Of a stretch of DNA of 64,000 bases, positions 26,293 to 35,311 are shown piece after piece. Origin of the DNA: Actinoplanes missouriensis 431 (GTDB lineage Bacteria > Actinomycetota > Actinomycetes > Mycobacteriales > Micromonosporaceae). The stretch lies in the NCBI RefSeq assembly GCF_000284295.1, contig NC_017093.1:3348001-3412000 (forward strand), read 5' to 3'. How positions within the stretch are numbered: the first letter of the stretch is position 1; every line of letters begins with the position of its first letter. The position numbers and the translations under genes are program-made. The notes under the pieces are model-generated. The model had not been told where the DNA came from. It searched no databases and saw only the letters and a list, made by a program, of their open reading frames with translations.

Positions 26293-27480
26293 ATGCCTGC
26301 CCTAGTGCGATGCCATCACGACGTGGCGCTCTCGTCAGCTCTTCCCGAGGCCCCATGCAGCTTCACCGCCAGCCGGACCGACAGCTATCCGGTCCACGTC
26401 TGCCGCGACGAGTCCGCGGCTCTCGGCCACCTGCTGACCGAGATCGGTGACCGGCGAGTGGCCCTGATCAGCGACGACCTCGTCGCCGGCCTGCACGCTC
26501 GCGGCCTCGCCGCCCGGCTGCGCGCCGCCGGGGTCGACGTCACGATGACCACGTTCCCGGCCGGCGAGGCGAGCAAGTCGCTGATGACCGCCTGCGACGT
26601 GCTCGACTGGCTGGCCGGCACGGCTCTGGCTCGCCGGGACATCGTGGTCGCCGTCGGCGGCGGAGTCGTCATCGACACCGTCGGATGGGTCGCGAGCGCC
26701 TACATGCGCGGCGTGCCGTACGTGAACGTGCCGACCACGCTGCTCGCGCACGTCGATGCCGCCCTGGGCGGCAAGGTCGCCGTCGACCACGCCTCCGCCA
26801 AGAACCTGATCGGCGCCTTCTACCAGCCCAAGGCCGTCATCTCCAACGTCGGCTACCTGTCCACGCTCAACCGCCGGCAGCTGGCCTCGGGCCTGGCCGA
26901 GGTGGTCAAGAAGGCCGTGATCGGCTCGCCCGAGCTGCTCGCCCTCGTCGAGCACGAGGCCGAGCGGGTGCTGGCCCGCGACCTCGATGTCCTGGAGCGC
27001 CTGGTCCGCGCCGCCAGCCGGGTCAAGTGCGCGCTGCTGGCGCAGGATCCGTACGAGGAGGACCTGCGCCGCCCGCTGAACTTCGGGCACACCGTCGGGC
27101 ACGCCGTGGAAACCGTCACCGGGTACGGGCCGGTCCTGCACGGTGAGGCCGTGGCGTTCGGCATGGCGGTCGCCGTCGAGATCGCCGTCGAGCGCGGGCT
27201 CGCCGAGTACGTCCTGCGCGACCGGCTCGTCCAGCTGCTGAGCCGCATCGGCCTGCCGGTGAGCCTCACCGGGTTCACCGTCCCGGTCGACCCCGGCGAG
27301 GTCGTGACGGCGCTGGGGCAGATCCGCAAGATCCGGGACGGTCAGATCCGGTACGTCCTGCCGCTGTCGGTGGGGGAGACGGCGATCGTCAACGACGTGA
27401 CCGACGCCGAGGTCCACGCGGCGATGCTGCGGATCACCGCGGCCCGGCAGCCGGGCCGTCAGGCGGAGCCGGTCCGATGA
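26293..27480 (+). CDS. Sugar-phosphate cyclase (3-dehydroquinate synthase family)
   Basis: 395 residues. It has an NAD-binding core with VAVGGGVVIDTVGWVASAYM, the conserved VPTTLLAHVDAALGGKVAVD and KNLIGAFYQPK, AEVVKKAVI, and the zinc ligands in LNFGHTVGHAVE and LHGEAVAFGMA. The family includes dehydroquinate synthase, 2-deoxy-scyllo-inosose synthase and the sedoheptulose-7-phosphate cyclases (EEVS, EVS, DDGS). The GGK and GHTVGHA segments are closer to DHQS or EVS than to classic AcbC-type EEVS, so the exact product is open. Its operon has no other shikimate genes but holds a phosphatase, kinase, reductases and a glycosyltransferase, which favours a secondary-metabolic cyclitol role. It overlaps the next gene (ATGA). 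Confidence 0.82.
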   Translation: MPALVRCHHDVALSSALPEAPCSFTASRTDSYPVHVCRDESAALGHLLTEIGDRRVALISDDLVAGLHARGLAARLRAAGVDVTMTTFPAGEASKSLMTACDVLDWLAGTALARRDIVVAVGGGVVIDTVGWVASAYMRGVPYVNVPTTLLAHVDAALGGKVAVDHASAKNLIGAFYQPKAVISNVGYLSTLNRRQLASGLAEVVKKAVIGSPELLALVEHEAERVLARDLDVLERLVRAASRVKCALLAQDPYEEDLRRPLNFGHTVGHAVETVTGYGPVLHGEAVAFGMAVAVEIAVERGLAEYVLRDRLVQLLSRIGLPVSLTGFTVPVDPGEVVTALGQIRKIRDGQIRYVLPLSVGETAIVNDVTDAEVHAAMLRITAARQPGRQAEPVR

Positions 27481-28154
27481 CGGTGAACGGCACGATCCTG
27501 CATGCCGCCGCGGTGCTGTTCGATCTCGACGGCGTGCTGGTGGACTCCGGCGCGACGGTGGAGCGGTCGTGGCGGCGCTGGGCCGTACGCCAGGGGCTGG
27601 ATCCCGCGGCGGTGCTGGCGGTGTGCCACGGCCGGACGACCGCCGCGACCATCGCGGTGGTCGCCGGTCACCTCGACGCGGCTGCCGAGGCGCGCCGCAT
27701 CGAGAGCGAGCAGGCCGCCGACAGCGCCGAGGTGCGAGCCTGTCCCGGCGCCGCCGACCTGATCGCCGAGATGCCGGCCGGCCGCTGGGCGGTGGTCACC
27801 TCGGGCAGCCGGGCGCTGGCGTCCTCGCGGCTGCGGCAGGCGTCGATCCCGGTGCCGGACGTGCTGATCACCTCGGACGACGTACGCCGCGGCAAGCCCG
27901 ACGCGGAGGGCTACCGTGCCGCCGCCGGCCTGCTCGGCGTCGAGCCGTCCGACTGCGTGGTCATCGAGGACGCGCATCCGGGTGTGACGGCCGCCCTGGC
28001 CGCCGGCTGCCGGGTGATCGGCATCGCCGGCCCGGCGCTGGGCCCGACGGAGGACGTCGACGTCCTGGTCGGCGACCTCGCCGCGGTCACCGCCACCGCC
28101 ACTGCCGCCGGCGCCGGCGTCGACCTGCGGCCCCGGGCGGGTGCGCGATGGTGA
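27477..28154 (+). CDS. HAD-superfamily phosphatase (beta-phosphoglucomutase-like)
   Basis: 225 residues. HAD motif I is LFDLDGVLVDS with the nucleophile and acid/base Asp pair, motif II VVTSGS, motif III Lys in RRGKPDAEG, and motif IV VIEDAHPG. The helical cap between motifs I and II is the small C1 type of sugar phosphatases and phosphomutases. It starts inside the cyclase stop codon and overlaps the next gene by 7 bp. Removing the phosphate from a cyclitol phosphate or sugar phosphate is the natural guess. Confidence 0.85.
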   Translation: MTVNGTILHAAAVLFDLDGVLVDSGATVERSWRRWAVRQGLDPAAVLAVCHGRTTAATIAVVAGHLDAAAEARRIESEQAADSAEVRACPGAADLIAEMPAGRWAVVTSGSRALASSRLRQASIPVPDVLITSDDVRRGKPDAEGYRAAAGLLGVEPSDCVVIEDAHPGVTAALAAGCRVIGIAGPALGPTEDVDVLVGDLAAVTATATAAGAGVDLRPRAGARW

Positions 28155-29095
28155 GCGCACCGGTGGTGATCGTCGGGAACGGGCTGATCGGCGCGGCGTG
28201 CGCGGCCACCCTGCGCGGATCAGGCCACCCGGTGATCACCGTGGCCCGCCGGGGTGAGTCCGGGCCCGGCCACCTCTCCTGCGACCTGACCGACGCCGCG
28301 GGCCGGGCCGGCCTGGCCCGGCTGCTGCGGGATCGGCGGCCCGCCCGGGTGGTGCTGACACACGGGCCCAGCGACGTCACCTGGATCAACGCCCACGAGC
28401 GGGAGGCCGCCGCCACGCACACCGGTGTGGCGGCGCTGGTGGCCGAGTCCGGCGTTCCCGCCGTGCTCGTCTCCACCGACAACGTCTTCGCCGGGGACCG
28501 AGGGCACCACCGCCCGCACGACCCGATCGCCCCGGCCAACGCCTACGGGCGGATCAAGGCGCAGGCCGAGCAGGCCGTCGTCGAGGCGGGCGGGACGGCC
28601 CTGCGGGTCAGCCTGGTCTACGGATGGGCGGGTCCGGCGTACCGGGAGACCTACGGCGGGCGGTGCCTGCTCGCCGCGGCGGCCGGGCAGCCGATGGACG
28701 CGCCGGTCGATCAGGAGTTCACCCCGGTGCACATCGACGACGTACGGCGGGTGGTGGCCGCCCTGTGCGCGGCCGGCACCCTGCCCGGCGGGGTGGCGCA
28801 CCTGGCCGGTCCGGCCCAGCTGAGCCGCTTCGCCTTCGCCCGGCTCGCCTATCGCCTCGCGGGCGCCGACGAGAACCTGGTGCGGCAGTGCTCGCGCGCG
28901 GGCACCGAGTGGGCGACGCGGCCGAGGTACTCCTCGCTCTCCTGTGACGGGTTCGACCACCTGCCGGGACTGGACGGCTGGTCGCCGATGTCCGCCGCGC
29001 GGGGCCTGGCCCTCATGGTCGCCGAGATGCCCGCCACGGTGGGGGCCGCGGTGGGTCACGCGGCCGGTCTCGCGGCGGGCGGGGGACCGCGGTGA
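28148..29095 (+). CDS. RmlD-like NAD(P)-dependent reductase (extended SDR)
   Basis: 315 residues. The Rossmann start is VVIVGNGLIGAACA, the downstream stretch VLVSTDNVFAGDRG is typical of dTDP-4-dehydrorhamnose reductases, and the catalytic YxxxK is in NAYGRIKAQAE. The C-terminal half should bind the sugar or cyclitol. The gene overlaps both neighbours (7 bp and GTGA), so it is tightly coupled in the operon. It could reduce the keto group left by the cyclase or by the dehydrogenase. No rmlABC partners are nearby, so deoxysugar synthesis is not implied. Confidence 0.8.
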   Translation: MVSAPVVIVGNGLIGAACAATLRGSGHPVITVARRGESGPGHLSCDLTDAAGRAGLARLLRDRRPARVVLTHGPSDVTWINAHEREAAATHTGVAALVAESGVPAVLVSTDNVFAGDRGHHRPHDPIAPANAYGRIKAQAEQAVVEAGGTALRVSLVYGWAGPAYRETYGGRCLLAAAAGQPMDAPVDQEFTPVHIDDVRRVVAALCAAGTLPGGVAHLAGPAQLSRFAFARLAYRLAGADENLVRQCSRAGTEWATRPRYSSLSCDGFDHLPGLDGWSPMSAARGLALMVAEMPATVGAAVGHAAGLAAGGGPR

Positions 29096-30111
29096 GCGCC
29101 CGGCCCGCGCTGCTCGCCGTTGACGCGGGCGGCACCCACACCAGGGCGGTGGTGTGCCACGACGGACGGTCCCGCAGCTGGGAGCTGGCCACCATGAACC
29201 GGCACGCCGTCGGGGCGACCGCCGACGACGTCCTGCTCAGGCTCTTGTCCGCGGTGCGGCACGAGATCGGCGACCGGCCCTGCGTGGGCTGGCTGGCCAG
29301 CGCTTCGGTGGACCCCGACGAGCCCGCCGCCGAGCTGCGGCGGATCACCGCGGGCGCGGTGCGGGCCGGGCTCGACGCGCGCCTGGTCGTCTCCAACGAC
29401 GTGGTGCCGCTGCTCTGGGGGCTGCCCGGAGTGGCCGGGGAGGGCATCGCGGTGATCTGCGGAACCGGCTCCGGTTTCCTCGGCGTCGACCGGACCGGCG
29501 CGGCCGCACGGGCCGGCGGCTGCGAATACCTCGGCAGTGACGAGGGTGCCGCCGTCGACATCGGCCGGCGCGGCCTACGTGCCGCGGTCCGCGCCGGTGA
29601 CGGCCGGGGACCGGCGACCGTGCTGACCGGGCTGCTCGCGGACGCGACGGGGACCCGGGCGCCGCAACTGGCCCGGGCGATCGCGGCCCAGCCGTACCCG
29701 AAACAAAGGCTCGCCGACCTCGCCCCGATGGTCTGCGCCGGCTGGCTCAGCGGTGACCAGGTCTGCGGCGGCATCGTCTCCGACGCCGTCACCGATCTGG
29801 TCGCGGGCGTACGCGCGGTCCGTGACCGGCTGCGCCTGACCGGTGGATACGCCGTCGTGACCGTCGGCGGGGTGTTCGCCGGATGCCCGCCGTTCCACGA
29901 CCTCATCGAGAGCCGGCTGCTGGACTTCGAGGGCGCCGGGCAGGTCACGTTCACCAACACCAGCGCCCGGGTGGTGATGGCCGCCCTGGAGCACCTGCTG
30001 GACGACCGGGACGAGGTCGCGCTGCCGGCCGCGATCAGCGACCGCCACGCCTGGATCGTCAGCTCGGCGCCCGCCGTGGTGACCCGTGCGGAGGAGGAGA
30101 TGTGCGCCTAG
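29092..30111 (+). CDS. BadF/BadG-type ATPase, N-acetylglucosamine-kinase-like
   Basis: 339 residues from GTG 29092. The ASKHA-fold phosphate-1 loop is AVDAGGTHTRAVV, the adenosine/phosphate region is GIAVICGTGSGFLGVD, and GGCEYLGSDEGAAVDIG precedes the catalytic half. This arrangement is typical of N-acetylglucosamine kinase-like members of the BadF family. In this operon it may phosphorylate a cyclitol or an amino sugar, parallel to the cyclitol kinases of acarbose and validamycin pathways, which however belong to other families. Coupled to neighbours by overlaps. Confidence 0.8.
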   Translation: MSARPALLAVDAGGTHTRAVVCHDGRSRSWELATMNRHAVGATADDVLLRLLSAVRHEIGDRPCVGWLASASVDPDEPAAELRRITAGAVRAGLDARLVVSNDVVPLLWGLPGVAGEGIAVICGTGSGFLGVDRTGAAARAGGCEYLGSDEGAAVDIGRRGLRAAVRAGDGRGPATVLTGLLADATGTRAPQLARAIAAQPYPKQRLADLAPMVCAGWLSGDQVCGGIVSDAVTDLVAGVRAVRDRLRLTGGYAVVTVGGVFAGCPPFHDLIESRLLDFEGAGQVTFTNTSARVVMAALEHLLDDRDEVALPAAISDRHAWIVSSAPAVVTRAEEEMCA

Positions 30112-31055
30112 GACTCTGTCTGGCCGCGTTCGGCGGCGAAGGCCTCGGCAGCGCCCTGAAACAGCTGCCGGACGACACGCTGGCCCTCGACGTGCCCACC
30201 GACACCACGCTCGGCCTGATCGACGTCCGCCGGTGCGCCGACGACCGGGCGTACCTCGACGAGATCGCCGCGGCCCTGAGCGGGCACACCGTCGGCGTCG
30301 TCAGCAACAGCCGGGACGCGCAGCTGCTGCTCGGGCCGCACGGACCGCACACCGCGGCGGTCTGCCCGGGCGACCCCGGCACCCGGATGGCCCATGCGCT
30401 GCGGTGCGGCCTCGGCACCATCCGCCTCGCCGAGCGGCTGGGCGCGCCGGCGGTGCGGCTGCTACCCGGCTGCCCGGACTTCGGCCGCTGGCTGTCCTGG
30501 TGGGGCAGCGACGCCGGATGGGCCGACAACATCGCCGTCTTCCGCGACCGCGCGGCTCCGCTGATCACCGCCGCCCGTGAGGCCGGCGTCCTGATGATGC
30601 TGGAACCGCACCCGAAACAGATCGTCTACGACCGGGCCAGCGCCGAGCTGCTGTTCGCCATGTGCGGCGACTGGGACGACGTGCTGCGGCTCTGCGTCGA
30701 CCCGGCCAACCTCGCCGCCATCGGGCACGACGCGATCGGCGCGGTGCGCGGATGGAACGGGCGGATGGCCGCCGTGCACGCCAAGGACCTGCAGCGTCAC
30801 TCCGCGCCGGCGCCGCCCGCGGGGGCCGGCTGGTCCCGGTACGGTCCGCAGCCGCCGATCCGGTTCCGGGCGCTCGGCCTCGGCGAGCTCGACTGGCCGG
30901 CCATCGTCGCGGCGCTTCAGGACGAGTGTTTCGAGGGCGTGCTCTACCTCGAGCACGAGGACACCCTGCTGCCGCGGGAGCAGAGCATCCGGCGGAGCCT
31001 GGACCTGCTGCGCGCGATCGTCCCGCAGCACGCGGCGCAGGGCCGGACATGGTGA
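30102..31055 (+). CDS. Sugar phosphate isomerase/epimerase-like TIM barrel protein
   Basis: 317 residues from GTG 30102, with GAGGAGGAG directly upstream. It is an AP-endonuclease-2/IolE-type barrel: LMMLEPHPKQIVYD holds the metal Glu, LRLCVDPANLA and MAAVHAKDLQRHS give Asp and His ligands, and GVLYLEHEDTLLP the final Glu. Members include inosose dehydratases, inosose isomerases and hydroxypyruvate isomerases. In context an isomerase, epimerase or dehydratase acting on the cyclitol ketone is likely. It overlaps the kinase gene by 10 bp and the glycosyltransferase gene by 7 bp. Confidence 0.78.
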   Translation: MRLGLCLAAFGGEGLGSALKQLPDDTLALDVPTDTTLGLIDVRRCADDRAYLDEIAAALSGHTVGVVSNSRDAQLLLGPHGPHTAAVCPGDPGTRMAHALRCGLGTIRLAERLGAPAVRLLPGCPDFGRWLSWWGSDAGWADNIAVFRDRAAPLITAAREAGVLMMLEPHPKQIVYDRASAELLFAMCGDWDDVLRLCVDPANLAAIGHDAIGAVRGWNGRMAAVHAKDLQRHSAPAPPAGAGWSRYGPQPPIRFRALGLGELDWPAIVAALQDECFEGVLYLEHEDTLLPREQSIRRSLDLLRAIVPQHAAQGRTW

Positions 31056-32557
31056 GCCCGGACATGGTGAGCCCGGCCTGGGTCGTGACGCCCTCCGGCA
31101 GGTCGCGGGCCATCCACGTCAACGCCACAGCGACCGGCGGCGGTGTCGCCGAGCTGCTGCACCGCATGGTCCCGGCGCAGGCCGCCGCCGGATTCGGCGC
31201 CGGCTGGCTCGTCATCGGCGGCGACGCCGAGTTCTTCGACACCACCAAGCGCATGCATCACCTGCTGCACGGCCGGACTGACCCGTCCGCCCTGGACGCC
31301 GCGACGATGATCCGTTACCGGGCGGTGCTGGCGCCGCAGGCCGCGTGGCTGGCTGAGCGGGTCACCCCCCGCGACGTGGTCTGCCTGCACGACCCGCAGA
31401 CCCTCGGGCTGGCCCCGGTGCTCAAGCGGGCCGGGGTGCCGGTGGTCTGGCACTGCCACATCGGAACCTCCCGGCACGCCGATCCCGGCCCGGCCGCGAT
31501 GTGGCGGGCCTTCGCGCCGGAGCTGTCCGTCCTCGACGCGGTGGTGACCACCCTCCCGGAGTACGCCCCGCCGATTCCGCTCGCCCGCCGGCACGTGATC
31601 ACCCCGGCCGTCGATCTGTCGGCGGCGAAGAACCGGCCACTCACCGGTGAAGCGGTGGCCGCCCGCCTGGCCGCGATCGGCCTCACCGCCGAGTACCCCG
31701 AACGCGCCGAACGCGCCGAACGCGCCGAACGCGCCGAACGCGCCGAACGCGCCGAACGCGCCGAACGCGCTGGACGCGCTGAACCCGCCGAGCCCGCCCA
31801 ACTGGCCGAACTCGCCCAGCCCGCCGAAGCCGGCGAGCCCGCTGGAGCGGCCGGAGCCGCCGCACGCGGCGCTGCGGCCGGTGCGGTGGTGGAGCACCTG
31901 GCTCCGCTGCCGCCCGGCGCCCGGGTCGTCGCGCAGGTGTCCCGCTGGGACCCGCTCAAGGACATGCCCGGCGTGCTCGGCCTGATTCCGCTGCTGCCCT
32001 CCGACGTGCACGTCGTGCTGGTCGGCGCCGACCCCGCCGACATCCCCGACGACCCCGAGGGCGCCGAGGTGCTGCGGCAGGTGCGAGCCGCCCGTGACCG
32101 GCTGCCGGTGGCCGACCGCGCCCGCGTACACCTGGTGCTGACCTCCCTGCGGCAGGACGAGGAGGCCGCGCTGGTCGTCAACGCCGTGCAGCGGCGGGCC
32201 GACGTGGTGCTGCAGAAGAGCCTCGAGGAGGGCTTCGGGCTGGCGGCCACCGAGGCGATGGCGAAGGGCCGGCCGGTCGTGGCCGGGGCGGTCGGCGGCC
32301 TGCGCCACCAGATCGTGGACGGCCACAGCGGCGTCCTGGTCGATCCGCACGACCCCGCGGCGGTGGCGTCCGCCGTCCGCCGCCTGCTCGACGACCCCGC
32401 GCTGCGCGACAGACTCGGCGCCGGGGCGCAGGCCCGGGTCTCCGCCGCCTATCTGCTGCCGCGTCTGCTCAGCGATTACGAACGACTGCTGCGATCGCTC
32501 GCCGGCCGTCCCGCCGGCGACGACGTCGTGAAGGAGGAACCGTGGCCGACGAGGTGA
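31049..32557 (+). CDS. GT4 glycosyltransferase, trehalose-synthase (TreT)-like
   Basis: 502 residues from ATG 31049; a duplicated 15 bp unit places another in-frame ATG at 31064. Domain 1 has [18 protein letters not shown] and [15 protein letters not shown]. Domain 2 has [18 protein letters not shown] and the donor-binding [20 protein letters not shown], the EX7E-like region of GT4. TreT enzymes are retaining and join NDP-glucose to a sugar hydroxyl. Between the domains sits a linker of about 70 residues with an (ERA)8 repeat and Ala/Glu/Pro-rich sequence, longer than in family members of about 410 residues. In this operon it probably links a sugar to the cyclitol. Confidence 0.82.
   Translation: MVSPDMVSPAWVVTPSGRSRAIHVNATATGGGVAELLHRMVPAQAAAGFGAGWLVIGGDAEFFDTTKRMHHLLHGRTDPSALDAATMIRYRAVLAPQAAWLAERVTPRDVVCLHDPQTLGLAPVLKRAGVPVVWHCHIGTSRHADPGPAAMWRAFAPELSVLDAVVTTLPEYAPPIPLARRHVITPAVDLSAAKNRPLTGEAVAARLAAIGLTAEYPERAERAERAERAERAERAERAERAGRAEPAEPAQLAELAQPAEAGEPAGAAGAAARGAAAGAVVEHLAPLPPGARVVAQVSRWDPLKDMPGVLGLIPLLPSDVHVVLVGADPADIPDDPEGAEVLRQVRAARDRLPVADRARVHLVLTSLRQDEEAALVVNAVQRRADVVLQKSLEEGFGLAATEAMAKGRPVVAGAVGGLRHQIVDGHSGVLVDPHDPAAVASAVRRLLDDPALRDRLGAGAQARVSAAYLLPRLLSDYERLLRSLAGRPAGDDVVKEEPWPTR
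31700..31771 (+). repeat. 9 bp coding tandem repeat (GAACGCGCC), eight units
   Basis: Seven identical units plus a last one ending in T encode eight ERA tripeptides, followed by degenerate GRA/EPA copies. It lies in the inter-domain linker of the glycosyltransferase and probably expanded by slippage. Confidence 0.95.
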
Positions 32558-33297
32558 CAGCCGTGGTGACCGCGGCCTGCGGCACGATCGGCAGCGCGGT
32601 GATGAGACAACTGCTCGTGCACGGCGTCGCCGACCGGGTGATCGGCGTCGACGTGCGCGACCCGGACTGCGAGTTGCCGCCGGGGGCGGAGATCTGGAAG
32701 CACGACCTGCGCGACCCCGGCGACCTGGCGCGCCTCGCCGGCCGGCTGCCGTCCACCGTGGACATCCTGGTCAACGTCCTCGGCGGGGAACGCCATCCGG
32801 CCCTGCGTCTGGTCGAGGACGTCGCGTGGCCGCCGCCGGAGGTCTGGGACGACATCGTCGATCTCAACCTGTCGGTCGCCTACCGGGTCACCAAGGCGCT
32901 GCGGGGCCACCTGATCGCCGGTGGCGCCGTCTGCAACGTCAGCTCGATCGCCGCCGCGATGCCGTGGGCGGTGTCGCCCGCGTACGGCGCGGCCAAGGCG
33001 GCGCTCGAACACTGGAGCAGCTCCCTGGCGGTGCTGCTGGCCGGCGACGGCGTACGCGTCAACATGGTCCGCCCCGGTTTCGTGTGGAGCGAGCAGTGGC
33101 GGGCCGTGGATCGCGCCGAGTTCGACAGGGTCGCGCAGGACCGGGTGCCGCTGCGGCAACCTGCGGCCGGCCGCGAGCAGACCGCGTGCGACGTCGCCGA
33201 CGCGGTGGCGTTCCTGTGCTCGCCGGCCGCGGCACACGTGACCGGGCAGGCGATAAACGTCGACGGCGGCGCCGCCCTGGTGCGGGCCGCCCGGTGA
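32542..33297 (+). CDS. Short-chain dehydrogenase/reductase
   Basis: 251 residues from GTG 32542, preceded by AAGGAGGA. The nucleotide-binding glycine motif is atypical ([12 protein letters not shown]) but in the right place; catalytic Ser is in CNVSSIAAA and the YxxxK in [14 protein letters not shown]. The C-terminus [12 protein letters not shown] is the usual SDR ending. Its start lies inside the glycosyltransferase gene and its stop overlaps the next GTG. It probably oxidises or reduces one hydroxyl of the cyclitol or sugar. Confidence 0.87.
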   Translation: MADEVTAVVTAACGTIGSAVMRQLLVHGVADRVIGVDVRDPDCELPPGAEIWKHDLRDPGDLARLAGRLPSTVDILVNVLGGERHPALRLVEDVAWPPPEVWDDIVDLNLSVAYRVTKALRGHLIAGGAVCNVSSIAAAMPWAVSPAYGAAKAALEHWSSSLAVLLAGDGVRVNMVRPGFVWSEQWRAVDRAEFDRVAQDRVPLRQPAAGREQTACDVADAVAFLCSPAAAHVTGQAINVDGGAALVRAAR

Positions 33298-34181
33298 CCG
33301 CCGTGACCGGCACGTCTCCGCTGCGGCTGCTGGCCGTTCACGCCCACCCCGACGACGAGTCCAGCAAGGGTGCCGCCACGCTGGCCCGGTACGCCGCGGC
33401 CGGTCACAGCGTCCTGGTCGCGACGTGCACCGGTGGCGAGGCCGGCGACATCCTCAACCCGGCGATGGACCGCGAGGAGATCCGCGGGCGGCTGCCCGAG
33501 GTGCGCCGGGCCGAACTCGCCGCTGCCGTGGGCGTCCTCGGCGTCCGGCAGCGCTCGCTCGGTTTCGTCGACTCCGGCTGGCCCGAGGGCGACCCGCCGC
33601 CGGTGGCCGCGCACACCTTCGCCGGCCTGCCGCTGGCCGAGACGACAGCCGCCCTGGTACGCCTGATCCGCGAGTTCCGCCCGCACGTGCTCGTCACCTA
33701 CGACGAGATCGGCGGGTACCCGCACCCCGACCACGTCCGCAGCCACGAGGTGGCGGTGGCCGCGTTCGACGAGGCCGCCGACGACGCGGCGCATCCCGGC
33801 GCCGGCCCGGCCTGGCAGACGCTCAAGCTCTACTACGTGCACGAGTGGTGCGGCGCCAAGATGCGCGCCTTCCACGACGCGCTGCTGGCCTCCGGCCGGC
33901 CGTCGCCGTACCACGAGTGGCTCGCCGAGTGGACGCCGCAGCGGGACGTCACCGGCCGGATCACCACGCGGGTGCCGTGCGGCGACTACTTCACCCACCG
34001 CGACGACGCGCTGCGCGCGCACGCCACCCAGATCGATCCGGGCAGCCACTGGTTCGCGGTGCCGCTGGCGCTGCAGCGCGAGCTGTGGCCGACCGAGGAC
34101 TTCGAGCTCGTACGGTCGCTGGTGCCGGTGCGCCTGCCGGAGGACGACCTGTTCGCGGGGATAGGGGCGGGGGTGCGGTAG
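33294..34181 (+). CDS. PIG-L/LmbE-family deacetylase, mycothiol S-conjugate amidase-like (Mca)
   Basis: 295 residues from GTG 33294. The zinc motif [18 protein letters not shown] (His18, Asp21) and the later [13 protein letters not shown] are those of the family. The rest follows Mca very closely as I remember it: [40 protein letters not shown] and the final [11 protein letters not shown]. Mca cleaves the GlcN-cysteine amide of mycothiol conjugates, MshB removes acetate from GlcNAc-inositol, and LmbE acts in lincomycin biosynthesis. Between a glycosyltransferase and a dehydrogenase it may deacetylate or cleave a pseudo-mycothiol-like glycoside. It is a pathway paralogue, since the housekeeping copy should be elsewhere. 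Confidence 0.88.
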   Translation: MTAVTGTSPLRLLAVHAHPDDESSKGAATLARYAAAGHSVLVATCTGGEAGDILNPAMDREEIRGRLPEVRRAELAAAVGVLGVRQRSLGFVDSGWPEGDPPPVAAHTFAGLPLAETTAALVRLIREFRPHVLVTYDEIGGYPHPDHVRSHEVAVAAFDEAADDAAHPGAGPAWQTLKLYYVHEWCGAKMRAFHDALLASGRPSPYHEWLAEWTPQRDVTGRITTRVPCGDYFTHRDDALRAHATQIDPGSHWFAVPLALQRELWPTEDFELVRSLVPVRLPEDDLFAGIGAGVR

Positions 34182-35245
34182 TGCGGGCCCTGACCGTGGA
34201 CGCCGGTGTGCCGGGCTCCCTGTCGTTGCGGGAGCTGCCGGATCCGGACCCGCGGGAGGGGCCGGTGCTGGTGCGGACGCTGTCGGTCGGGCTGTGCGGC
34301 ACCGACGAGGACATCGTCCGTGCCGCGATGGGCGCCGCCCCGCCCGGCTCCGCGCACCTGGTGATCGGCCACGAGAACCTCGGGCGGGTGCTGTCGTCCG
34401 CCGACGACGCGCTGCGGCAGGGTGACCTCGTCGTGGGGTTCGTCCGCAGGCCCGACCCGCTGCCGTGCTCGGCCTGCGCCGCGGGGGAGTGGGACATGTG
34501 CCGCAACGGGCGGTACACCTCGCGGGGCATCACCCGGCTGCACGGGTTCGCCCGGGACCGATGGCGATGCTCGGCGGGCGGGCTGCTCCGGCTGGACGGG
34601 CGCCTGGCGCGCAGCGGTGTGCTGGTGGAGCCGGCGTCGGTGGTCGCGAAGGCGTGGGAGCAGATCGAGCGGATCAGCAGCCGCGCGCACTGCGACCACG
34701 GCCGGGTCCTGATCACCGGGGCGGGGCCGGTCGGGTTGTTCGCGGCGCTGATGGCGACCCAGCGTGGGTTCGAGACCCACGTCTACGACGTGGTGCCGGC
34801 CGGGACCAAACCGGAGCTGGTCGAGGCGCTCGGGGCGACGTATCACCGGACACCGGTGGCGGACAGCCGGCTGGCCGCCGACATCCTCGTCGAGTGCACC
34901 GGATCCCCGCCGGTCATCGCCGCCCTGCTCGGGCTGGGCGGCCCGGCGACCATCACCTGCCTGCTGGGGATGTCGCCGGGGGAGGCGGTCATGCCCGTCG
35001 ACGTGGCCGCCCTCAACCATCGCCTGGTCCGTCTCAACGGGGTGGTCTTCGGGACCGTCAACGCCAACCGCCGCCACTACGAGTCAGCGGCGGACGCGCT
35101 GCTCGCCGCCGACCCGGCGTGGCTGGACCGGCTGGTGACCCGCCGGGTGCCGATCGAGGAGTACGCCCGCGCGTTCCACCGCGAGGCCGGCGACGTGAAG
35201 GTCGTCCTCGAGGTCGACGAACAAGCTTGTCAACTCCTGTCATGA
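34181..35245 (+). CDS. Zinc-dependent alcohol dehydrogenase, glucose-1-dehydrogenase-like
   Basis: 354 residues from GTG 34181. Catalytic zinc ligands are in VGLCGTDED and VIGHENLG, and a partial structural zinc site lies in PCSACAAGEWDMC. The C-terminal Rossmann domain begins VLITGAGPVGLFAALMA. The length and the domain order fit archaeal-type glucose dehydrogenases and related polyol dehydrogenases. It is the last gene of the cyclitol operon, overlapping the deacetylase gene by one base. Its 3' end runs into the TGTCA-box region that precedes the P450 gene. Confidence 0.85.
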   Translation: MRALTVDAGVPGSLSLRELPDPDPREGPVLVRTLSVGLCGTDEDIVRAAMGAAPPGSAHLVIGHENLGRVLSSADDALRQGDLVVGFVRRPDPLPCSACAAGEWDMCRNGRYTSRGITRLHGFARDRWRCSAGGLLRLDGRLARSGVLVEPASVVAKAWEQIERISSRAHCDHGRVLITGAGPVGLFAALMATQRGFETHVYDVVPAGTKPELVEALGATYHRTPVADSRLAADILVECTGSPPVIAALLGLGGPATITCLLGMSPGEAVMPVDVAALNHRLVRLNGVVFGTVNANRRHYESAADALLAADPAWLDRLVTRRVPIEEYARAFHREAGDVKVVLEVDEQACQLLS

Positions 35246-35289
35246 CTTCTTGTCATGCAACCTGACGTCATCTATCGTCGTGGATGACA
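35228..35289. promoter_or_regulatory. Cluster of TGTCA boxes upstream of the P450 gene
   Basis: TGTCA occurs at 35228, 35238 and 35251, and TGACA at 35285. The first two are 10 bp apart, one helical turn. The same boxes recur before the exporter, UvrA and YceI genes, and in looser form before the NRPS gene. They overlap the end of the dehydrogenase gene and end 23 bp before the P450 ATG. Confidence 0.6.
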
Positions 35290-35311
35290 AGCGAGTCAAG
35301 CGGGAGGTCCC

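Noticed and set aside
26293..27480. Housekeeping dehydroquinate synthase (aroB)
   Set aside because: No aroC, aroK or aroE nearby; genes in the operon are sugar/cyclitol enzymes. Not fully excluded, since the motifs are DHQS-like.
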